DNA of 64,000 nucleotides from Candidatus Accumulibacter cognatus (GCA_013414765.1 CP058708.1:863553-927552), one strand, 5' to 3'. Counted from the stretch's first letter, positions 19,069 to 29,249 are shown. Notes: generated from the sequence alone by a model not told the origin. A program made the numbers and translations.

Positions 19069-20361
19069 TCATTTGTTGAAAGGCCCCCACGCTGGTTCGC
19101 GAACATCACCCGCCGTAATGGAAAGACGTTGCTTGATACGGCCATCGATCGAAACCGCCGAGAGCACCCCGCGACCGCCCATCTCGGTGGCAATCAGGAT
19201 CATCCGGCCGTTCGGGGAAAAAGTCGGCGATTCATCCTTGTGCGAGTCGGTCAGGACCTGCACTTGCCGACTGGCAAGGTCCATCACCGAAAGACGGAAT
19301 CCCCCGTCACGCCGACTGATGAACGCCATCGACTTGCCGTCAGGGGAAAGACGCGGAGTTACATTGTAACTTCCTTCAAAGCTCACTCTCTGTGCTTCGC
19401 CACCGCCGACGCCGACCCGATAAATCTGCGGGCTACCGCCACGATCCGAGGTGAAATAAACGAATTGCCCGTCAGGCGAGAAATTGGGCTCGGTATCGAT
19501 CGCATTGCTGTTCGTCAGACGCTGCGCACCGGATCCATCGGCGTTGACGGTAAAGATCTGCGAACCGCCGTCCTTGCTCAACACCACCGCCAGCTTGCGG
19601 CCATCAGGCGACCACGCCGGCGCCGAGTTGGAACCCTTGAAGTTGGCAATAACGACCCGTTTCCCCGAAGCCAGCGAGTGAACATAGACTACCGGCTTTT
19701 TGTTTTCGAAGGAAACATAGGCTAGACGGCCCCCGTCTGGCGACCAGGAAGGCGAGATGATTGGTTCCTTGGAGATCAGCGCCACTTGCGCATTCTGGCC
19801 ATCCGCATCAGAGATATGCAGCTCGTAGCGTACGGCGCTGACTCTGAGCACATAAGCAACACGAGTGGAGAAAACGCCAGGCTCACCGGTCAGTTTTTCG
19901 TAGATCATGTCGGCGATGCGATGACCGGCAGCGCGCAGCATGGCCTTTGAGGTCACAAAAGCGGAGCCGCCAAGAACGGCCTGCTTGTTGACGTCGTAAA
20001 GACGGAACCGTGCTTCCTGCCGGCCGTCGTCACTGCTGCCGATACTGCCGGCAGCCAATGCATCGGCACCACGGCTTTTCCATTCCGGGTAGGCCGGGTT
20101 GGACGTCTCGGTCATCGCCACCCCACCCGTGTCAATCATCTTGAACACGCCGCTCCGTTCAAGGTCGCCACGCACCACCGAAGTCACCACCCGCGAGGCG
20201 CTCGCCTCGCCACCGAAATCGGCGATGGCGACCGGGATACGGTTGGCGCCGGCGCCCGTGATCTCGATGGTTAGTTGGGCGTGTGCAGGAGGCTGCAGAA
20301 AGGCCAGTGCGCTGACGGCAAGCAGGCCAATCCGGCGCAGTTTGAGTCCGATTCCAGACAT
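19069..20361 (-). CDS. tolB: Tol-Pal translocation protein TolB
   Basis: About 430 residues. The signal peptide ends at PPAHA before QLTIEITG. The N-terminal domain (about 30-160) is followed by a six-bladed beta-propeller with repeated SPDG-type blades (SWSPDGGRLAYVS, AWSPDGRKLAVVL, NFSPDGQFVYFTS, RLSPDGKSMAFIS). TolB is periplasmic and bridges Pal and TolA. The ATG at 20373, four codons upstream, is an equally possible start. It is separated from tolA by 137 bases holding a good minus-strand -10 box, so it may also have its own promoter. Confidence 0.95.
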   Translation of the reverse strand: MSGIGLKLRRIGLLAVSALAFLQPPAHAQLTIEITGAGANRIPVAIADFGGEASASRVVTSVVRGDLERSGVFKMIDTGGVAMTETSNPAYPEWKSRGADALAAGSIGSSDDGRQEARFRLYDVNKQAVLGGSAFVTSKAMLRAAGHRIADMIYEKLTGEPGVFSTRVAYVLRVSAVRYELHISDADGQNAQVALISKEPIISPSWSPDGGRLAYVSFENKKPVVYVHSLASGKRVVIANFKGSNSAPAWSPDGRKLAVVLSKDGGSQIFTVNADGSGAQRLTNSNAIDTEPNFSPDGQFVYFTSDRGGSPQIYRVGVGGGEAQRVSFEGSYNVTPRLSPDGKSMAFISRRDGGFRLSVMDLASRQVQVLTDSHKDESPTFSPNGRMILIATEMGGRGVLSAVSIDGRIKQRLSITAGDVREPAWGPFNK

Positions 20362-20386
20362 GGGACAGTCCAATACAGAATGCGCG

Positions 20387-20392
20387 ATTATA
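20387..20392 (-). promoter_or_regulatory. Candidate -10 box upstream of tolB
   Basis: A perfect TATAAT on the minus strand lies 25 bases upstream of the tolB ATG at 20361, inside the 137-base tolA-tolB gap. No convincing -35 box (TTGACA) lies 16-18 bases upstream, so this is suggestive only. Confidence 0.35.
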
Positions 20393-20510
20393 TCGCCTCT
20401 GAATGCTCTTGATTTGTAACCAAACGTGATCTTGTCTTATGAGAGATCTCGAGTGAGCGTGCTTTAAAGTCGACGCGCCGCAGTCGTCGAGGCAGTGCTT
20501 CCGGGATGTT

Positions 20511-21764
20511 CTAGTCGTCACGCGGCCGGTAGGGAATCTTCAAGATCCGCTCGAAGAGATCCGCCTGTGCAGGCTTGGGCAACGGGGACGACTTGCGGAT
20601 CGCGCGTTCAACGGCTGCATCAAGCGCCGGGTTGCCACTCGAACGGCGCACCTTGACATCAAGAACTTCCCCGGAGGGAAGCTGAGTGACCTCGAACACG
20701 GCTTCCGGATTACCCTGTATGCCGGGTGGCAAGGAAATATTGCCGCGGATCTTGAGACGCACTTTGTCGATGTATTCGTTCAGCCCACGCCGATGTTCTG
20801 CCGCCGCCTGCTCGGCCTGTTGCTTGAGCTGGCGAGCCTCGGCGTCGGCCTCGGCAGCGCGCGCACGTCGATCTTCGGCAGCCCTCTGCTGCTGCAATTG
20901 TTTCTGTTCCCGCTTCAGTTCATCGTCGAAACTTGGGCGACGCTCCGGCTCCGGCTTTGTCTCCTTCTGTTTTGGCTCTTCCTTCCTGGGCGGCTCCTTC
21001 TGCCTGGACTCTTCTTTTTTCGGCGGGGTCGGTTCTTCCTTCCGGGACTGTTCCTTCATCTTAGGTTCTTCTTTCCGCGGCGTTTCCTTCGCCTTGGGTT
21101 CCTTGAGCGCTTCCGTCGGCTTGGGTTCCTTGAGAGTTTCCTTGATCTTGGCTTCCTTTGGTGGTTCCTTGGGCTTTTTCTCCTCTTTCAGGGGGATTTC
21201 CGGCTTGACGGGGGGCTTGATCTCGGGTTTCGGTTCCGGTTTTGCAACGGGCTTTGGCTCCGGTTTGGGCTCCGGTTTCACGATTGCTTTGGCAACGGGC
21301 TTGGGTTCGGGCTTGGGTTCGGGCTTGGGTTCGGGCTTGGGTTCGGGCTTGGGTTCGGGCTTGGGTTCGGGCTTGGGTTCGGGCTTGGGTTCGGGCTTAG
21401 GCCTGGGTTCCGGCTTGTGTTCCGGCTTGTGTTCCGGCTTGTGTTCCGGCTTGTGTTCCGGCTTGGGTTCCGGCTTGGGTTCGGGTTTAGGTTCAGGCTT
21501 GGGTTCGGGTTTAGGTTCAGGCTTTGGCTCCGGCTTGGGTTCGGATCGGGGTTCCGCTCTCGGCTCGGGCTGGCTGGCCACGATCGGGGCCGGTGCAGCA
21601 CGCCAGACTTCGACTTCGACCGCGGTGGGTGGCTGACTCTTCCACTGCACGCCCAGAAACAGCGCACCGATCAACAGCAAATGGACCGTGGCGGAAAGGG
21701 CCAGAGAAGGCCACTTCGCCGGGTCGTCCTGCGGTGGCCGGATGATGGGTTCGACAGCTTCCAC
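20511..21764 (-). CDS. tolA: Tol-Pal envelope protein TolA with long PEPK-type linker
   Basis: 417 residues. An N-terminal membrane helix (about 20-40; [21 protein letters not shown]) anchors it. A very long low-complexity region (about 65-290) is built of KPEP or EPKP and KPEH repeats, then KE-rich segments and an Ala/Gln/Arg helix (about 290-325). The C-terminal TolA/TonB-like domain (about 330-417) includes [18 protein letters not shown]. Instead of the usual alanine-rich helical domain II, the first half of the linker is proline-rich and probably extended. It spans the periplasm between TolQ/TolR and TolB/Pal. It begins 11 bases after tolR. Confidence 0.93.
   Translation of the reverse strand: MEAVEPIIRPPQDDPAKWPSLALSATVHLLLIGALFLGVQWKSQPPTAVEVEVWRAAPAPIVASQPEPRAEPRSEPKPEPKPEPKPEPKPEPKPEPKPEPKPEHKPEHKPEHKPEHKPEPRPKPEPKPEPKPEPKPEPKPEPKPEPKPEPKPEPKPVAKAIVKPEPKPEPKPVAKPEPKPEIKPPVKPEIPLKEEKKPKEPPKEAKIKETLKEPKPTEALKEPKAKETPRKEEPKMKEQSRKEEPTPPKKEESRQKEPPRKEEPKQKETKPEPERRPSFDDELKREQKQLQQQRAAEDRRARAAEADAEARQLKQQAEQAAAEHRRGLNEYIDKVRLKIRGNISLPPGIQGNPEAVFEVTQLPSGEVLDVKVRRSSGNPALDAAVERAIRKSSPLPKPAQADLFERILKIPYRPRDD
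21295..21540. repeat. 12-bp tandem repeats within tolA
   Basis: The DNA encoding the TolA linker is a run of 12-base units of the type GGCTTGGGTTCG on the plus strand. Sub-blocks carry variants GGCTTGTGTTCC (21410-21460) and GGTTTAGGTTCA. Each unit encodes four residues, so length changes keep the frame. The near-identity of neighbouring copies points to recent slippage. Confidence 0.85.
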
Positions 21765-21775
21765 GGATCAGGAAC

Positions 21776-22180
21776 TCACCGACCGCTTTGCTCGACGAGA
21801 AGGCCGATGCGTTTGACCTGCGCCTTTTGCAGCGCGGCCATCACATCCATCACCGCTTGATAGTTGACCTTCTTGTCGCCGGCCACGAGCACCGCTTGTT
21901 CGGGGGTTTTCTGCGCCGCTACGACCGCTTCTCCCAGATTACCGAGATTCACACGCCTGCCCTCGGTCCTCCCGGGGAGAACCAGAGTCAGCTTGCCGTC
22001 AGTGGCGACGTCTACCCGCAGGGCTTCTCCAGGCGTCTGCGCTGCCTTGCCCACCGAAGGCACATCGATCGTGCCGGTGGTCATCATCGGCGCCGTCACC
22101 ATGAAGATGACCAGCAGCACGAGCATGACATCGATATAGGGGACAACATTGATTTCGTTTTTCAGACGGCGCGGACGCAT
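21776..22180 (-). CDS. tolR: Tol-Pal motor protein TolR (ExbD family)
   Basis: 134 residues with one N-terminal membrane helix carrying the essential aspartate ([20 protein letters not shown]). A periplasmic domain with [18 protein letters not shown] follows. With TolQ it forms the proton-driven motor that energises TolA. Four bases separate it from tolQ, and eleven from tolA. Confidence 0.96.
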   Translation of the reverse strand: MRPRRLKNEINVVPYIDVMLVLLVIFMVTAPMMTTGTIDVPSVGKAAQTPGEALRVDVATDGKLTLVLPGRTEGRRVNLGNLGEAVVAAQKTPEQAVLVAGDKKVNYQAVMDVMAALQKAQVKRIGLLVEQSGR

Positions 22181-22184
22181 GGCC

Positions 22185-22862
22185 TTACCTCATCTGCCGT
22201 TGCAGGATGTTCGAGAACTCCTCCATGAAGGACTCGAAGCGCGACGAGAGCCGATCGATCTCGTGCGCAAAACGGTTGTAGGCGACCACCGCCGGGATTG
22301 CAGCGAACAGGCCGATGGCGGTGGCGACCAAGGCTTCGGCGATGCCTGGGGCAACCGCGGCGAGCGTCGCCTGCCCGACATTTGAGAGGCCGCGGAAGGA
22401 ATGCATGATTCCCCAGACGGTTCCGAACAGGCCGACATACGGGCTCACCGAACCCACCGATGCCAGAAAGGCGAGGTGCGAGTCGATGCTGTCCATTTCA
22501 CGCTGATAGGTGGCGCGCATGGCACGACGCGAACCGTCGATGACGTCTTTCGGGTCGAGGTTCTTCTGGCTGCGCAGTTTGGTGAATTCGCGGAAGCCCG
22601 CCTCGAAGATACGCTCCATGCTGCCGGTGCTGTGGCGATCGTTGATCGCGCTCTGGTAGAGACTGTTGAGGTCGCCACCGCTCCAGAAGTCGCGCTCGAA
22701 CTGCTCGGTCTGTGCGCGCGCATCCTTGACGGTGAACCATTTGCGAAAGATGTAATACCAGGACATGAACGAGACACCGGCCAGCAACAGCATGACCGCC
22801 TGGACCACGGCACTGGCATTGAGGATCAGGTGCAGAATCGAAAGGTCTTGCGAGACATTCAT
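22185..22862 (-). CDS. tolQ: Tol-Pal motor protein TolQ (ExbB family)
   Basis: 225 residues from the ATG at 22862, which overlaps the ybgC stop as ATGA. Three membrane helices (about 18-40, 135-155, 168-190) are visible, with the conserved GLFGTVWGIMHSFRGL segment and the following AEALVATAIGLFAAIPAVVAYNRF. It makes the inner-membrane proton channel with TolR. The longer frame to 23177 is inside ybgC and is a shadow. Confidence 0.96.
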   Translation of the reverse strand: MNVSQDLSILHLILNASAVVQAVMLLLAGVSFMSWYYIFRKWFTVKDARAQTEQFERDFWSGGDLNSLYQSAINDRHSTGSMERIFEAGFREFTKLRSQKNLDPKDVIDGSRRAMRATYQREMDSIDSHLAFLASVGSVSPYVGLFGTVWGIMHSFRGLSNVGQATLAAVAPGIAEALVATAIGLFAAIPAVVAYNRFAHEIDRLSSRFESFMEEFSNILQRQMR

Positions 22863-23308
22863 TGCAGTGCTTCCAGTTTGGTACGCAGAGTTGTGGGAAT
22901 CGGCGTTGCTTTCATCTGCGCCGAGTTGACACAAACGATGTGGATTGTGCCGCTGACCAGTTCCTGCCAGCCCCCTGCGATGGACGCATGGGCACGCCGG
23001 ATATGCTGGCGAAAGAAGATCTGCGCACGGCTGATCTTCTCTACTTCGAGGCTGACGACCAGTTGATCGTCCAGTCGTGCCGGCTTCAGGTAATCGATGC
23101 TGACGCTGCGAACGACGAAGGCAATCCCCGGATCGCGCAGCAGCTCGGCTTGCTGATGACCGATCGCACGTAGCCATTCGCTACGACAGCGTTCGAAGAA
23201 CTTCAGATAATTGGCGTAATAAACCACGCCCCCGGCATCGGTGTCTTCGTAGTAAATGCGAACTGGGATGGTGAACGCATTGTCATTCGGTTGGTGTGGG
23301 TATTTCAT
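22859..23308 (-). CDS. ybgC: Tol-Pal-associated acyl-CoA thioesterase YbgC
   Basis: 149 residues with a single hot-dog domain. The catalytic aspartate motif YYEDTDAGGVVYYANYLKFFERCR lies near residue 20, and HIRRAHASIAGGWQELVSGTI near 105. YbgC proteins hydrolyse acyl-CoA thioesters and are coded at the head of the tol operon. It is the first gene here, starting 68 bases after the ruvB stop, and its stop overlaps the tolQ start. Confidence 0.92.
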   Translation of the reverse strand: MKYPHQPNDNAFTIPVRIYYEDTDAGGVVYYANYLKFFERCRSEWLRAIGHQQAELLRDPGIAFVVRSVSIDYLKPARLDDQLVVSLEVEKISRAQIFFRQHIRRAHASIAGGWQELVSGTIHIVCVNSAQMKATPIPTTLRTKLEALQ

Positions 23309-23376
23309 GGTCGGCGCCGATTCTACGGCAGCATTCTGGTGGCAAATGTAAGTGTTTGTGACCAGGCGGCGCCCTC

Positions 23377-24441
23377 TCAGGGCGCCTGCCAGAGATCGCC
23401 CTGCGCTTCGCCGGGCATCGCCGCCAGTCCCAGATGACGGTAGACCGCCGCTGTAGCTACCCGACCACGTGGCGTGCGCTGCAGGAAGCCTTGCTGGATC
23501 AGATACGGTTCGAGAACATCCTCGATGGTATCGCGAGCTTCGCCGATTGCAGCCGCCAGATTGTCGACACCGACCGGGCCACCGGCAAACTTGTCGATCA
23601 CCGCGGACAACAGCTTGCGGTCCATGACGTCAAGGCCACCATGATCGACATCGAGCATCAGCAACGCCCGGTCGGCGACGTCCTGCGTGATGTGGCCGTT
23701 TGCCCGGACCTCGGCGAAATCCCGGACGCGCCGTAACAACCGGTTGGCAATGCGGGGCGTGCCACGCGAACGGCGCGCGATTTCCAGAGTGCCACCGGAG
23801 TCCGCAGGAACCTTGAGCAGTTGCGACGACCGCGTGACAATCAGCATCAGTTCCTCGGGCGTATAAAACTCGAGTCGCGAGACGATCCCGAAGCGATCGC
23901 GCAAGGGATTGGTCAGCATGCCGGCGCGAGTGGTCGCACCCACCAGCGTGAACGGGGGCAGATCGAGTTTGATCGAACGCGCTGCCGGACCCTCTCCAAT
24001 CATGATATCAATCTGGAAGTCCTCCAGCGCTGGATACAGAATTTCTTCGACGACCGGCGAGAGGCGGTGAATCTCGTCGATGAAGAGGACGTCGCGGGGT
24101 TCGAGATTGGTCAGGATGGCGGCCAGATCACCGGCGCGCTCAAGGACCGGGCCCGAGGTCGAGCGCAGGTTGACGCCCATCTCGGTGGCGATGATGTGTG
24201 CCAGCGTGGTCTTTCCAAGACCTGGCGGACCAAACAGAAGAACGTGATCGAGCGTGTCGTTGCGCCGCTTGGCCGCTTCGATGAAGATCGTCAGTTGCTC
24301 GCGAATCCTGGCCTGACCGACGTAATCGGCGAGACAGCGAGGCCGCAGGGCGCGTTCGATCGCTTCTTCCTGGGTGGACTTCGCCTTGGCCGAAATCAGC
24401 CGGTCGACAGCCGAGCTACCAAGATCATCGGTTTCGATCAT
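23377..24441 (-). CDS. ruvB: Holliday junction DNA helicase RuvB
   Basis: 354 residues from the ATG at 24441 (MIETDDL). It has the Walker [13 protein letters not shown], Walker [13 protein letters not shown], an [19 protein letters not shown] sensor region and a C-terminal winged-helix with TPRGRVAT. RuvB is the hexameric branch-migration motor that acts with RuvA. The ATG overlaps the stop of the AI-2E gene (ATGA). The residues upstream in the longer frame (24442-24495) are coding for the neighbour in another frame. Confidence 0.97.
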   Translation of the reverse strand: MIETDDLGSSAVDRLISAKAKSTQEEAIERALRPRCLADYVGQARIREQLTIFIEAAKRRNDTLDHVLLFGPPGLGKTTLAHIIATEMGVNLRSTSGPVLERAGDLAAILTNLEPRDVLFIDEIHRLSPVVEEILYPALEDFQIDIMIGEGPAARSIKLDLPPFTLVGATTRAGMLTNPLRDRFGIVSRLEFYTPEELMLIVTRSSQLLKVPADSGGTLEIARRSRGTPRIANRLLRRVRDFAEVRANGHITQDVADRALLMLDVDHGGLDVMDRKLLSAVIDKFAGGPVGVDNLAAAIGEARDTIEDVLEPYLIQQGFLQRTPRGRVATAAVYRHLGLAAMPGEAQGDLWQAP

Positions 24442-25517
24442 CGCCGTGAGATCTCTTCCGAGAGCGACGATTCCGAATCGGCATGCGCCAGCCACTCACG
24501 AACCAGCACCTGCCCGAGCGCCAGCAGGGTCGGCCCAAGGAACAAGCCGATGAAGCCGAAGACCAGCACACCGCCAAAGACGCCGACAACGATCAACAAC
24601 AGTGGCAGGCTGGCGGTCCGTGAAATCAGAATCGGCTTGATGAAGTTATCGACGCTGCTGATGCCGAACATTCCCCACCCCACCATGAACACCGCCCAGC
24701 CTGTCTGCCCCTCGTTGTATAGCCAGACGGCGGCACCCAGCCAGATCAGTGTGGCCCCGATCACCGGCACCATCGAAAAGAAGAAGGTGGCTACGGTCAG
24801 GATGATGATTCCCGGCACACCCGCGATGATGAAACCGATCATCGCCACCAGCGCCTGTGTGGCCGCCGTCCCGACGATTCCGACCATGACCCCGGTGACC
24901 GTCCCTTCAGCCAGCGCCAGCATGCGCTCGCCGAGATCGCCGGCGAGTGCGCGACTGCCGGTGTGCAGTGCGTCGGCATAGAGATGTGCGTCACGAAAGA
25001 TGAAAAAAACGAAGAAAATCACCAGCACCAGTTGCAACAGTCCCTGTGCCAGGAGCGCGGCGGTGGCCAAGGCCAGCCTACGTGTCGGATCCACGAACTG
25101 ATGCAGCAGGGCATTCATTTCCTCGCGACTCTCGATCAGCTCGTGCCAATAGGCAGCGGCATTGCGACCAACCATCGGCAGTCTCGCCAGCCAGGCCGGT
25201 GGGTCGGCGGGCAGCCCCTTTTCCATCAATGGTTTGAGATAGCGAATCGCAATCTCGACGCCGTCGGCAAGCGATCCCGACAGCAGCGCCACGGGCGCGA
25301 CCAGCAACAGCAGCAACAGAATCGACACTAGCAGAGCCGCCAGATTGCTTCGCCCTCCGCAGAGGGTGAGCAGACGATTGCGGATCGGCAAGGTGGTGAC
25401 ACAGATTACGATGGCGAAGAGCAGCGTCCCGGTGAATGGCAACAAGACGGCAATGCAGCCGATCAGCAGCAAGGCAACGAGCGCGATCTGGATAAGTTGT
25501 TTGTGGCCGGGATTCAT
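24438..25517 (-). CDS. AI-2E family transporter (PerM/YdiK-like)
   Basis: 359 residues, about eight hydrophobic helices, matching the AI-2E exporter-like family (PF01594). The C-terminal block ([29 protein letters not shown]) and the [30 protein letters not shown] tail are typical. Despite the name, few members export autoinducer-2; some are Na+/H+ antiporter-like. It lies between ruvA and ruvB, 7 bases after ruvA and overlapping ruvB, so it is translated with the recombination genes. Confidence 0.85.
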   Translation of the reverse strand: MNPGHKQLIQIALVALLLIGCIAVLLPFTGTLLFAIVICVTTLPIRNRLLTLCGGRSNLAALLVSILLLLLLVAPVALLSGSLADGVEIAIRYLKPLMEKGLPADPPAWLARLPMVGRNAAAYWHELIESREEMNALLHQFVDPTRRLALATAALLAQGLLQLVLVIFFVFFIFRDAHLYADALHTGSRALAGDLGERMLALAEGTVTGVMVGIVGTAATQALVAMIGFIIAGVPGIIILTVATFFFSMVPVIGATLIWLGAAVWLYNEGQTGWAVFMVGWGMFGISSVDNFIKPILISRTASLPLLLIVVGVFGGVLVFGFIGLFLGPTLLALGQVLVREWLAHADSESSLSEEISRR

Positions 25518-25524
25518 TGTCGAT

Positions 25525-26100
25525 TCAGACTCTTGACAACAGCTTGAGTGCCTGCCGAATGCCGTCGGAGGTAGTGACGTCAGCCGCTAGCTGTTTCATT
25601 GCGGCCCCTGCTTCACGGTCATTGTAACCCAGAGCCAGCAGCGCATTGAGAATGTCATTACGCGCGGCAGCCGCAGGCACGGCGCTTGCCGGCAGGGCAT
25701 CGGCGAGTTTCCCCTTGAGTTCGAGCAACAGGCGTTCGGCGGTCTTGGTGCCGATACCAGGCACTTTGGTTAGGCGGCCGATTTCCTGCCGCGCCACGAC
25801 CTGCGCGAGATCGCCCACCGACAGTCCGGACAGCACCGACAGCGCCAGGCGCGCGCCTATGCCCGAAATTTTCAGCAACTGGCGAAAGGCACAGCGTTCA
25901 CCTTCGCTGGCAAATCCGTAGAGAAACTGCCCATCCTCACGTACCACGAAGTGGGTCAACAAACTAATCTTCTCACCATTCGCCGGCAGATTGTAGAAAG
26001 TGCTCATGGGCACATCGAGTTCATAGCCAATGCCGTGCACGTCGACCACCACCTGCGGCGGGTTCTTTTCCAGCAGGATTCCGGTCAGCCGGCTGATCAT
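25525..26100 (-). CDS. ruvA: Holliday junction binding protein RuvA
   Basis: 191 residues. The N-terminal OB fold starts [31 protein letters not shown], two helix-hairpin-helix motifs ([17 protein letters not shown] and [23 protein letters not shown]) follow, and a C-terminal domain III ends at about residue 190. RuvA binds four-way junctions and loads RuvB. Its start overlaps the ruvC stop by 4 bases. Confidence 0.97.
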   Translation of the reverse strand: MISRLTGILLEKNPPQVVVDVHGIGYELDVPMSTFYNLPANGEKISLLTHFVVREDGQFLYGFASEGERCAFRQLLKISGIGARLALSVLSGLSVGDLAQVVARQEIGRLTKVPGIGTKTAERLLLELKGKLADALPASAVPAAAARNDILNALLALGYNDREAGAAMKQLAADVTTSDGIRQALKLLSRV

Positions 26101-26663
26101 CGCTTGTTCTCCCTAGCCACCCTCAGGCGACCGTTGCGTACGTGCAGTCCGCTGCTGGCCAGTTGCCCAAATCCCTGCCCAGCGTGCGCGTGCGCGATAG
26201 CGCAAGCCAGCGCATCGGCAGCGTCCGGGCGAGGGTCTGCCGACAAGGATAACAGGCGGCGCACCATGTGCTGCACCTGGACCTTGTCTGCGTGGCCGTT
26301 GCCGACCACCGCCTGCTTGACCTGCAAGGCTGTATATTCGGCCACTTCGAGGCCACTGGCGACCAGCGCTGTGATCGCCGCACCACGAGCCTGGCCGAGT
26401 AGCAACGTCGACTGCGGATTGACGTTGACAAAAACGATCTCCACCGCTGCCTGATCCGGTCGGTGTTGTGCCAGCAGTTCGCACAGGCAGGCGTAGATCG
26501 TTCCCAGACGCCCAGGCAGCGAATCCCGGATGTCGGTGCGGATGCAGCCGCTGGCGAGGTAGGCCAGGTGATTGCCGGTTTTCTCGATCAATCCGAAGCC
26601 GGTGATGCGCAAACCAGGATCGATGCCGAGAATGCGCAGCACCGGTTTCACGGTGGCGCTCAT
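26097..26663 (-). CDS. ruvC: Holliday junction resolvase RuvC
   Basis: 188 residues from the ATG at 26663 ([24 protein letters not shown]). The first catalytic aspartate lies in GIDPGL, the glutamate in AAVEIVFVN, and the C-terminal acidic pair in [17 protein letters not shown]. It cleaves Holliday junctions at symmetric sites. Its start overlaps the EamA stop (ATGA); the longer frame up to 26909 is a shadow of EamA. Confidence 0.97.
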   Translation of the reverse strand: MSATVKPVLRILGIDPGLRITGFGLIEKTGNHLAYLASGCIRTDIRDSLPGRLGTIYACLCELLAQHRPDQAAVEIVFVNVNPQSTLLLGQARGAAITALVASGLEVAEYTALQVKQAVVGNGHADKVQVQHMVRRLLSLSADPRPDAADALACAIAHAHAGQGFGQLASSGLHVRNGRLRVARENKR

Positions 26664-27523
26664 CGGTTTTGCGTCCGCGCCAGATAGACCCCGCCGACCG
26701 CCAGCAGCATCCCGGCTAGCGCCAGTCCGCCGAGCGTTTCGCCGAACACCAGCCAGGCTATCACGGCCGTGCTGGGGGGAGTCAGGTAGAAAAGGCTGGC
26801 GACATTGACTGCACTGCCACTGCGAATCAACACATTGAGCAGGCTGATCGCACCAAACGAGAGCACCAGCACCAGCCACAGCAGGGCAAAGGCAAACTGC
26901 GGTGTCCACTCGATGTGCATGCTTTCGCTAAACCAGGCGGCGAGCGCCGTCAGAACCGCGGTCGGCAGGAATTGAATGACCGAACCGGTACGCAGGTCGA
27001 AGTGCGGGCAGAAACGCTTCTGGTAGAGCGTGCCGAGCGTGATTCCGAGCAACGCGGCGAACGCCGGCAGCAGCATCGCCGCCAGCGGCAGGTCGCCGAG
27101 TTGGTTGGCAACTACCAACGCCACACCGGCGAAGCCAAGTACCAGTCCCAGCCATTGCCGCGGCGACACGCGTTCACCAAGTAGAAAACCGGCACCACAA
27201 GCGGTCAGCAGCGGCTGCATACCGACCACCAGCGCCGTTACGCCGGCCGGTAGACCATGTTTGATGGCCGTGAACACCCCGCCCAGGTACAGCGCGTGCA
27301 CCAACAGGCCGGAAATGCCGATGTGGACAAGCTGACGCCCGTCGGCTGGCCATGGCGCACGTGTCGCCAGGGCAAACAGCGTCATCAGCACGAGCACCAG
27401 GAGGTAGCGGGCGAGCAGGAAAGTCAGCGGCTCGGCGTACGGCAACCCGAACTTGGCGCCGATGAAGCCGGTGCTCCACAGGAATACAAAGAGAAAAGGC
27501 AGCAGCGATGGCAGTGGACGCAT
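26660..27523 (-). CDS. EamA/DMT-family transporter
   Basis: 287 residues with about ten predicted membrane helices in two EamA repeats (about 8-140 and 150-280). The second repeat carries [20 protein letters not shown]. Such proteins export metabolites or drugs; no substrate can be named. It heads the ruvC-ruvA operon and is separated from the upstream gene by the terminator at 27612-27649. Confidence 0.85.
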   Translation of the reverse strand: MRPLPSLLPFLFVFLWSTGFIGAKFGLPYAEPLTFLLARYLLVLVLMTLFALATRAPWPADGRQLVHIGISGLLVHALYLGGVFTAIKHGLPAGVTALVVGMQPLLTACGAGFLLGERVSPRQWLGLVLGFAGVALVVANQLGDLPLAAMLLPAFAALLGITLGTLYQKRFCPHFDLRTGSVIQFLPTAVLTALAAWFSESMHIEWTPQFAFALLWLVLVLSFGAISLLNVLIRSGSAVNVASLFYLTPPSTAVIAWLVFGETLGGLALAGMLLAVGGVYLARTQNR

Positions 27524-27611
27524 GGGCTCGGCTTATGGATGCAGGACAGAAGTGTAGCAAGCAGCGCGGCAGCCCGCACCCGGAACGGCAAACCCTAATC
27601 TGCGCAGGGCA

Positions 27612-27649
27612 GCAATGACAAACCCCGCCAAGGCGGGGTTTGTCATTGC
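27612..27649. terminator. Strong bidirectional hairpin terminator
   Basis: A perfect 18-base stem (GCAATGACAAACCCCGCC and its complement) with a two-base AA loop. It is flanked by modest T- or A-rich edges and sits 26 bases after the stop of the ComEA-like gene. It should separate that gene from the EamA-ruv operon. Confidence 0.85.
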
Positions 27650-27675
27650 ATCTTGCCAAGGGAGGCAGTTGAGGA

Positions 27676-28260
27676 TTACTTCTTCGCTGCAGCGGCATCC
27701 GCGCTCTTGGCATCGCTCGTGATGTCTTTCTTGGCCGCCGGTTTGGCCGCCTCTTTGCTCTCCGCGGGTTTCGCTGGCTCTGCCTTGGCTGCGGCAGGAG
27801 TTGCAGCCGGTTTGGCAGTTGCCGGCACTGGAGCGCCTGCCGCGGCAGCGGGAGTAGTGACAGGATTGGCAGCCGTAGCCGATCCAGCTGCAGGAGTTGC
27901 CGGAGTTTTAGGAGCCGCCATGGGCGCACTTGCCGGGGGCACAGCCTTGGCGGGTACGCCCTTGGCCGACGCCGGGGTTGCTGCAGTGGCCGGCTTGGCC
28001 GTTGTCGATCCGGTCAAGGTTACGTCGTTCTTCATCTTGCCGAGAACTGCCGGCCCAATGCCGGGCACCTTGGTGAGATCATCGACCGTCTTAAAGTCTC
28101 CATTCTTGGTCCGGTAGTCGATGATGGCCTGGGCTTTGGCCGGCCCAATGCCGGTGAGCATCTGTAGTTCGTCCTTGTTGGCAGTATTCACGTTGACCAC
28201 GGCAAAGGCATTTGTCGCAATCATGAACAAAGCGACCAACAGGGTAAACAACTTGTGCAT
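27676..28260 (-). CDS. ComEA-like helix-hairpin-helix protein with Ala/Pro-rich tail
   Basis: 194 residues from the ATG at 28260, after AGGAGGAATGCC. A signal peptide (MHKLFTLLVALFMIATNAFA) is followed by a ComEA helix-hairpin-helix domain (about 22-85; VNVNTANKDELQMLTGIGPAKAQAIIDYR and [19 protein letters not shown]). A low-complexity Ala/Pro/Thr/Lys tail (about 90-194) follows. ComEA binds DNA in the periplasm during natural transformation. The long Ala/Pro tail is unusual for the family and could be a cell-wall spacer. It is monocistronic. Confidence 0.85.
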   Translation of the reverse strand: MHKLFTLLVALFMIATNAFAVVNVNTANKDELQMLTGIGPAKAQAIIDYRTKNGDFKTVDDLTKVPGIGPAVLGKMKNDVTLTGSTTAKPATAATPASAKGVPAKAVPPASAPMAAPKTPATPAAGSATAANPVTTPAAAAGAPVPATAKPAATPAAAKAEPAKPAESKEAAKPAAKKDITSDAKSADAAAAKK

Positions 28261-28363
28261 GGCATTCCTCCTGGTGAGATTGGGATCACAAACCACCAAG
28301 CTCCGTCCGCCTGGCGTCCTACAATTTCATTCAACGCGCCATAAGGGTTTTGCGTTGACCAAG

Positions 28364-28412
28364 CGGCCATGACTTTTCAGGTACTCTGATCATGAAAGTC
28401 ATGACTGTTTCC
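28364..28412. repeat. REP-like palindromic element, copy 1
   Basis: It contains the palindromic arms GGCCATGACTTTTCAGG and ATGAAAGTCATGAC around a short centre, and it ends GACTGTTTCCCTC. A close relative lies at 38011-38065. It lies in the 206-base gap (28261-28466) between the ComEA-like gene and the IclR regulator, just after the IclR stop. It may act as a terminator or as a dispersed repeat. Confidence 0.6.
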
Positions 28413-28466
28413 CTCACTTTCCGACCCTGACGCGCGGTTCTGTTGGCGCAGTCTATGGGGTCACGG

Positions 28467-29249
28467 TTACTTGCGCAACTGCTGGCGATAGCCCAGGGCC
28501 CTCGATATTTGACTGGCTGTTGCCTTGAGCGGCGTCGCCCAGTCGGGGTTATGGCGATCGCGGGGTGCGGATATCGAAAGTCCGGCGACCAGCCGGCCTT
28601 CATCGTTGCGAACCGGCGCGGCAATGCAGCGCAGACCGATCTCGGCCTCTTCGTTGTCGTAGGCCAATTCGTGGTGGCGGATCTTGTCGAGTTCCCTTTC
28701 GAGCGCATCAAGGCGGGTCAGCGAATGCGGAGTCTTGCCCGGCAGACTGGTACGCTTGGCATAAGCACGCACATCAGCCAGCCCGTCAGCCGCCAGAAAC
28801 AGTTTGCCGAGCGAGGTGAGATGCAGCGGCGCGCGCCCACCGACCAGGTAGACTACGCGCACCAGCGAGCACCCACTGGAGGTTCGCTCGACGTAGATGA
28901 TCTCGTCTTCGTGGCGAATGCCGAGATTCACCGCTTCGCCAATCAGCTCGTGCAATTGCTGCATGTAGGGCAGTGCCACCTGGCGAATGTTGATCCGCGA
29001 CTTGACGATGTTGCCCAGTTCGAGCAATCGGATACCAAGCGTGTAGGTACCGGCATCGTGTCGTTCGACGAGCGCGGCGCCGGTCATCACCACCAGGATG
29101 CGATGAACAGTCGATGGATGCAGGCCGGTACGCTGGGCCAGGATCTTGAGACTCACCGGTCCCGGCATGTCGGCCAGCACATCGAGAAGTGACATCATCC
29201 GCTCGATGACCTGAATGGAACCTTTCTCTGCCTGCTGTTCGGCCATCAC
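28467..29249 (-). CDS. IclR-family transcriptional regulator
   Basis: 260 residues. An N-terminal winged helix-turn-helix (about 10-75; VSLKILAQRTGLHPSTVHRILVVM) is followed by an IclR ligand-binding GAF-like domain (about 95-255) with RCIAAPVRNDEGRLVAGLSISAPRDR. Members sense small aromatic or organic acids and control catabolic or glyoxylate genes, often at a divergent operon. No obvious target lies next to it. An ATG at 29246 is an equally good start. The 210 bases upstream hold no gene. Confidence 0.88.
   Translation of the reverse strand: MMAEQQAEKGSIQVIERMMSLLDVLADMPGPVSLKILAQRTGLHPSTVHRILVVMTGAALVERHDAGTYTLGIRLLELGNIVKSRINIRQVALPYMQQLHELIGEAVNLGIRHEDEIIYVERTSSGCSLVRVVYLVGGRAPLHLTSLGKLFLAADGLADVRAYAKRTSLPGKTPHSLTRLDALERELDKIRHHELAYDNEEAEIGLRCIAAPVRNDEGRLVAGLSISAPRDRHNPDWATPLKATASQISRALGYRQQLRK

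Noticed and set aside
20686-21860. Gly/Ser- and Leu/Phe-rich plus-strand proteins
   Set aside because: Antisense shadows of the tolA repeat.
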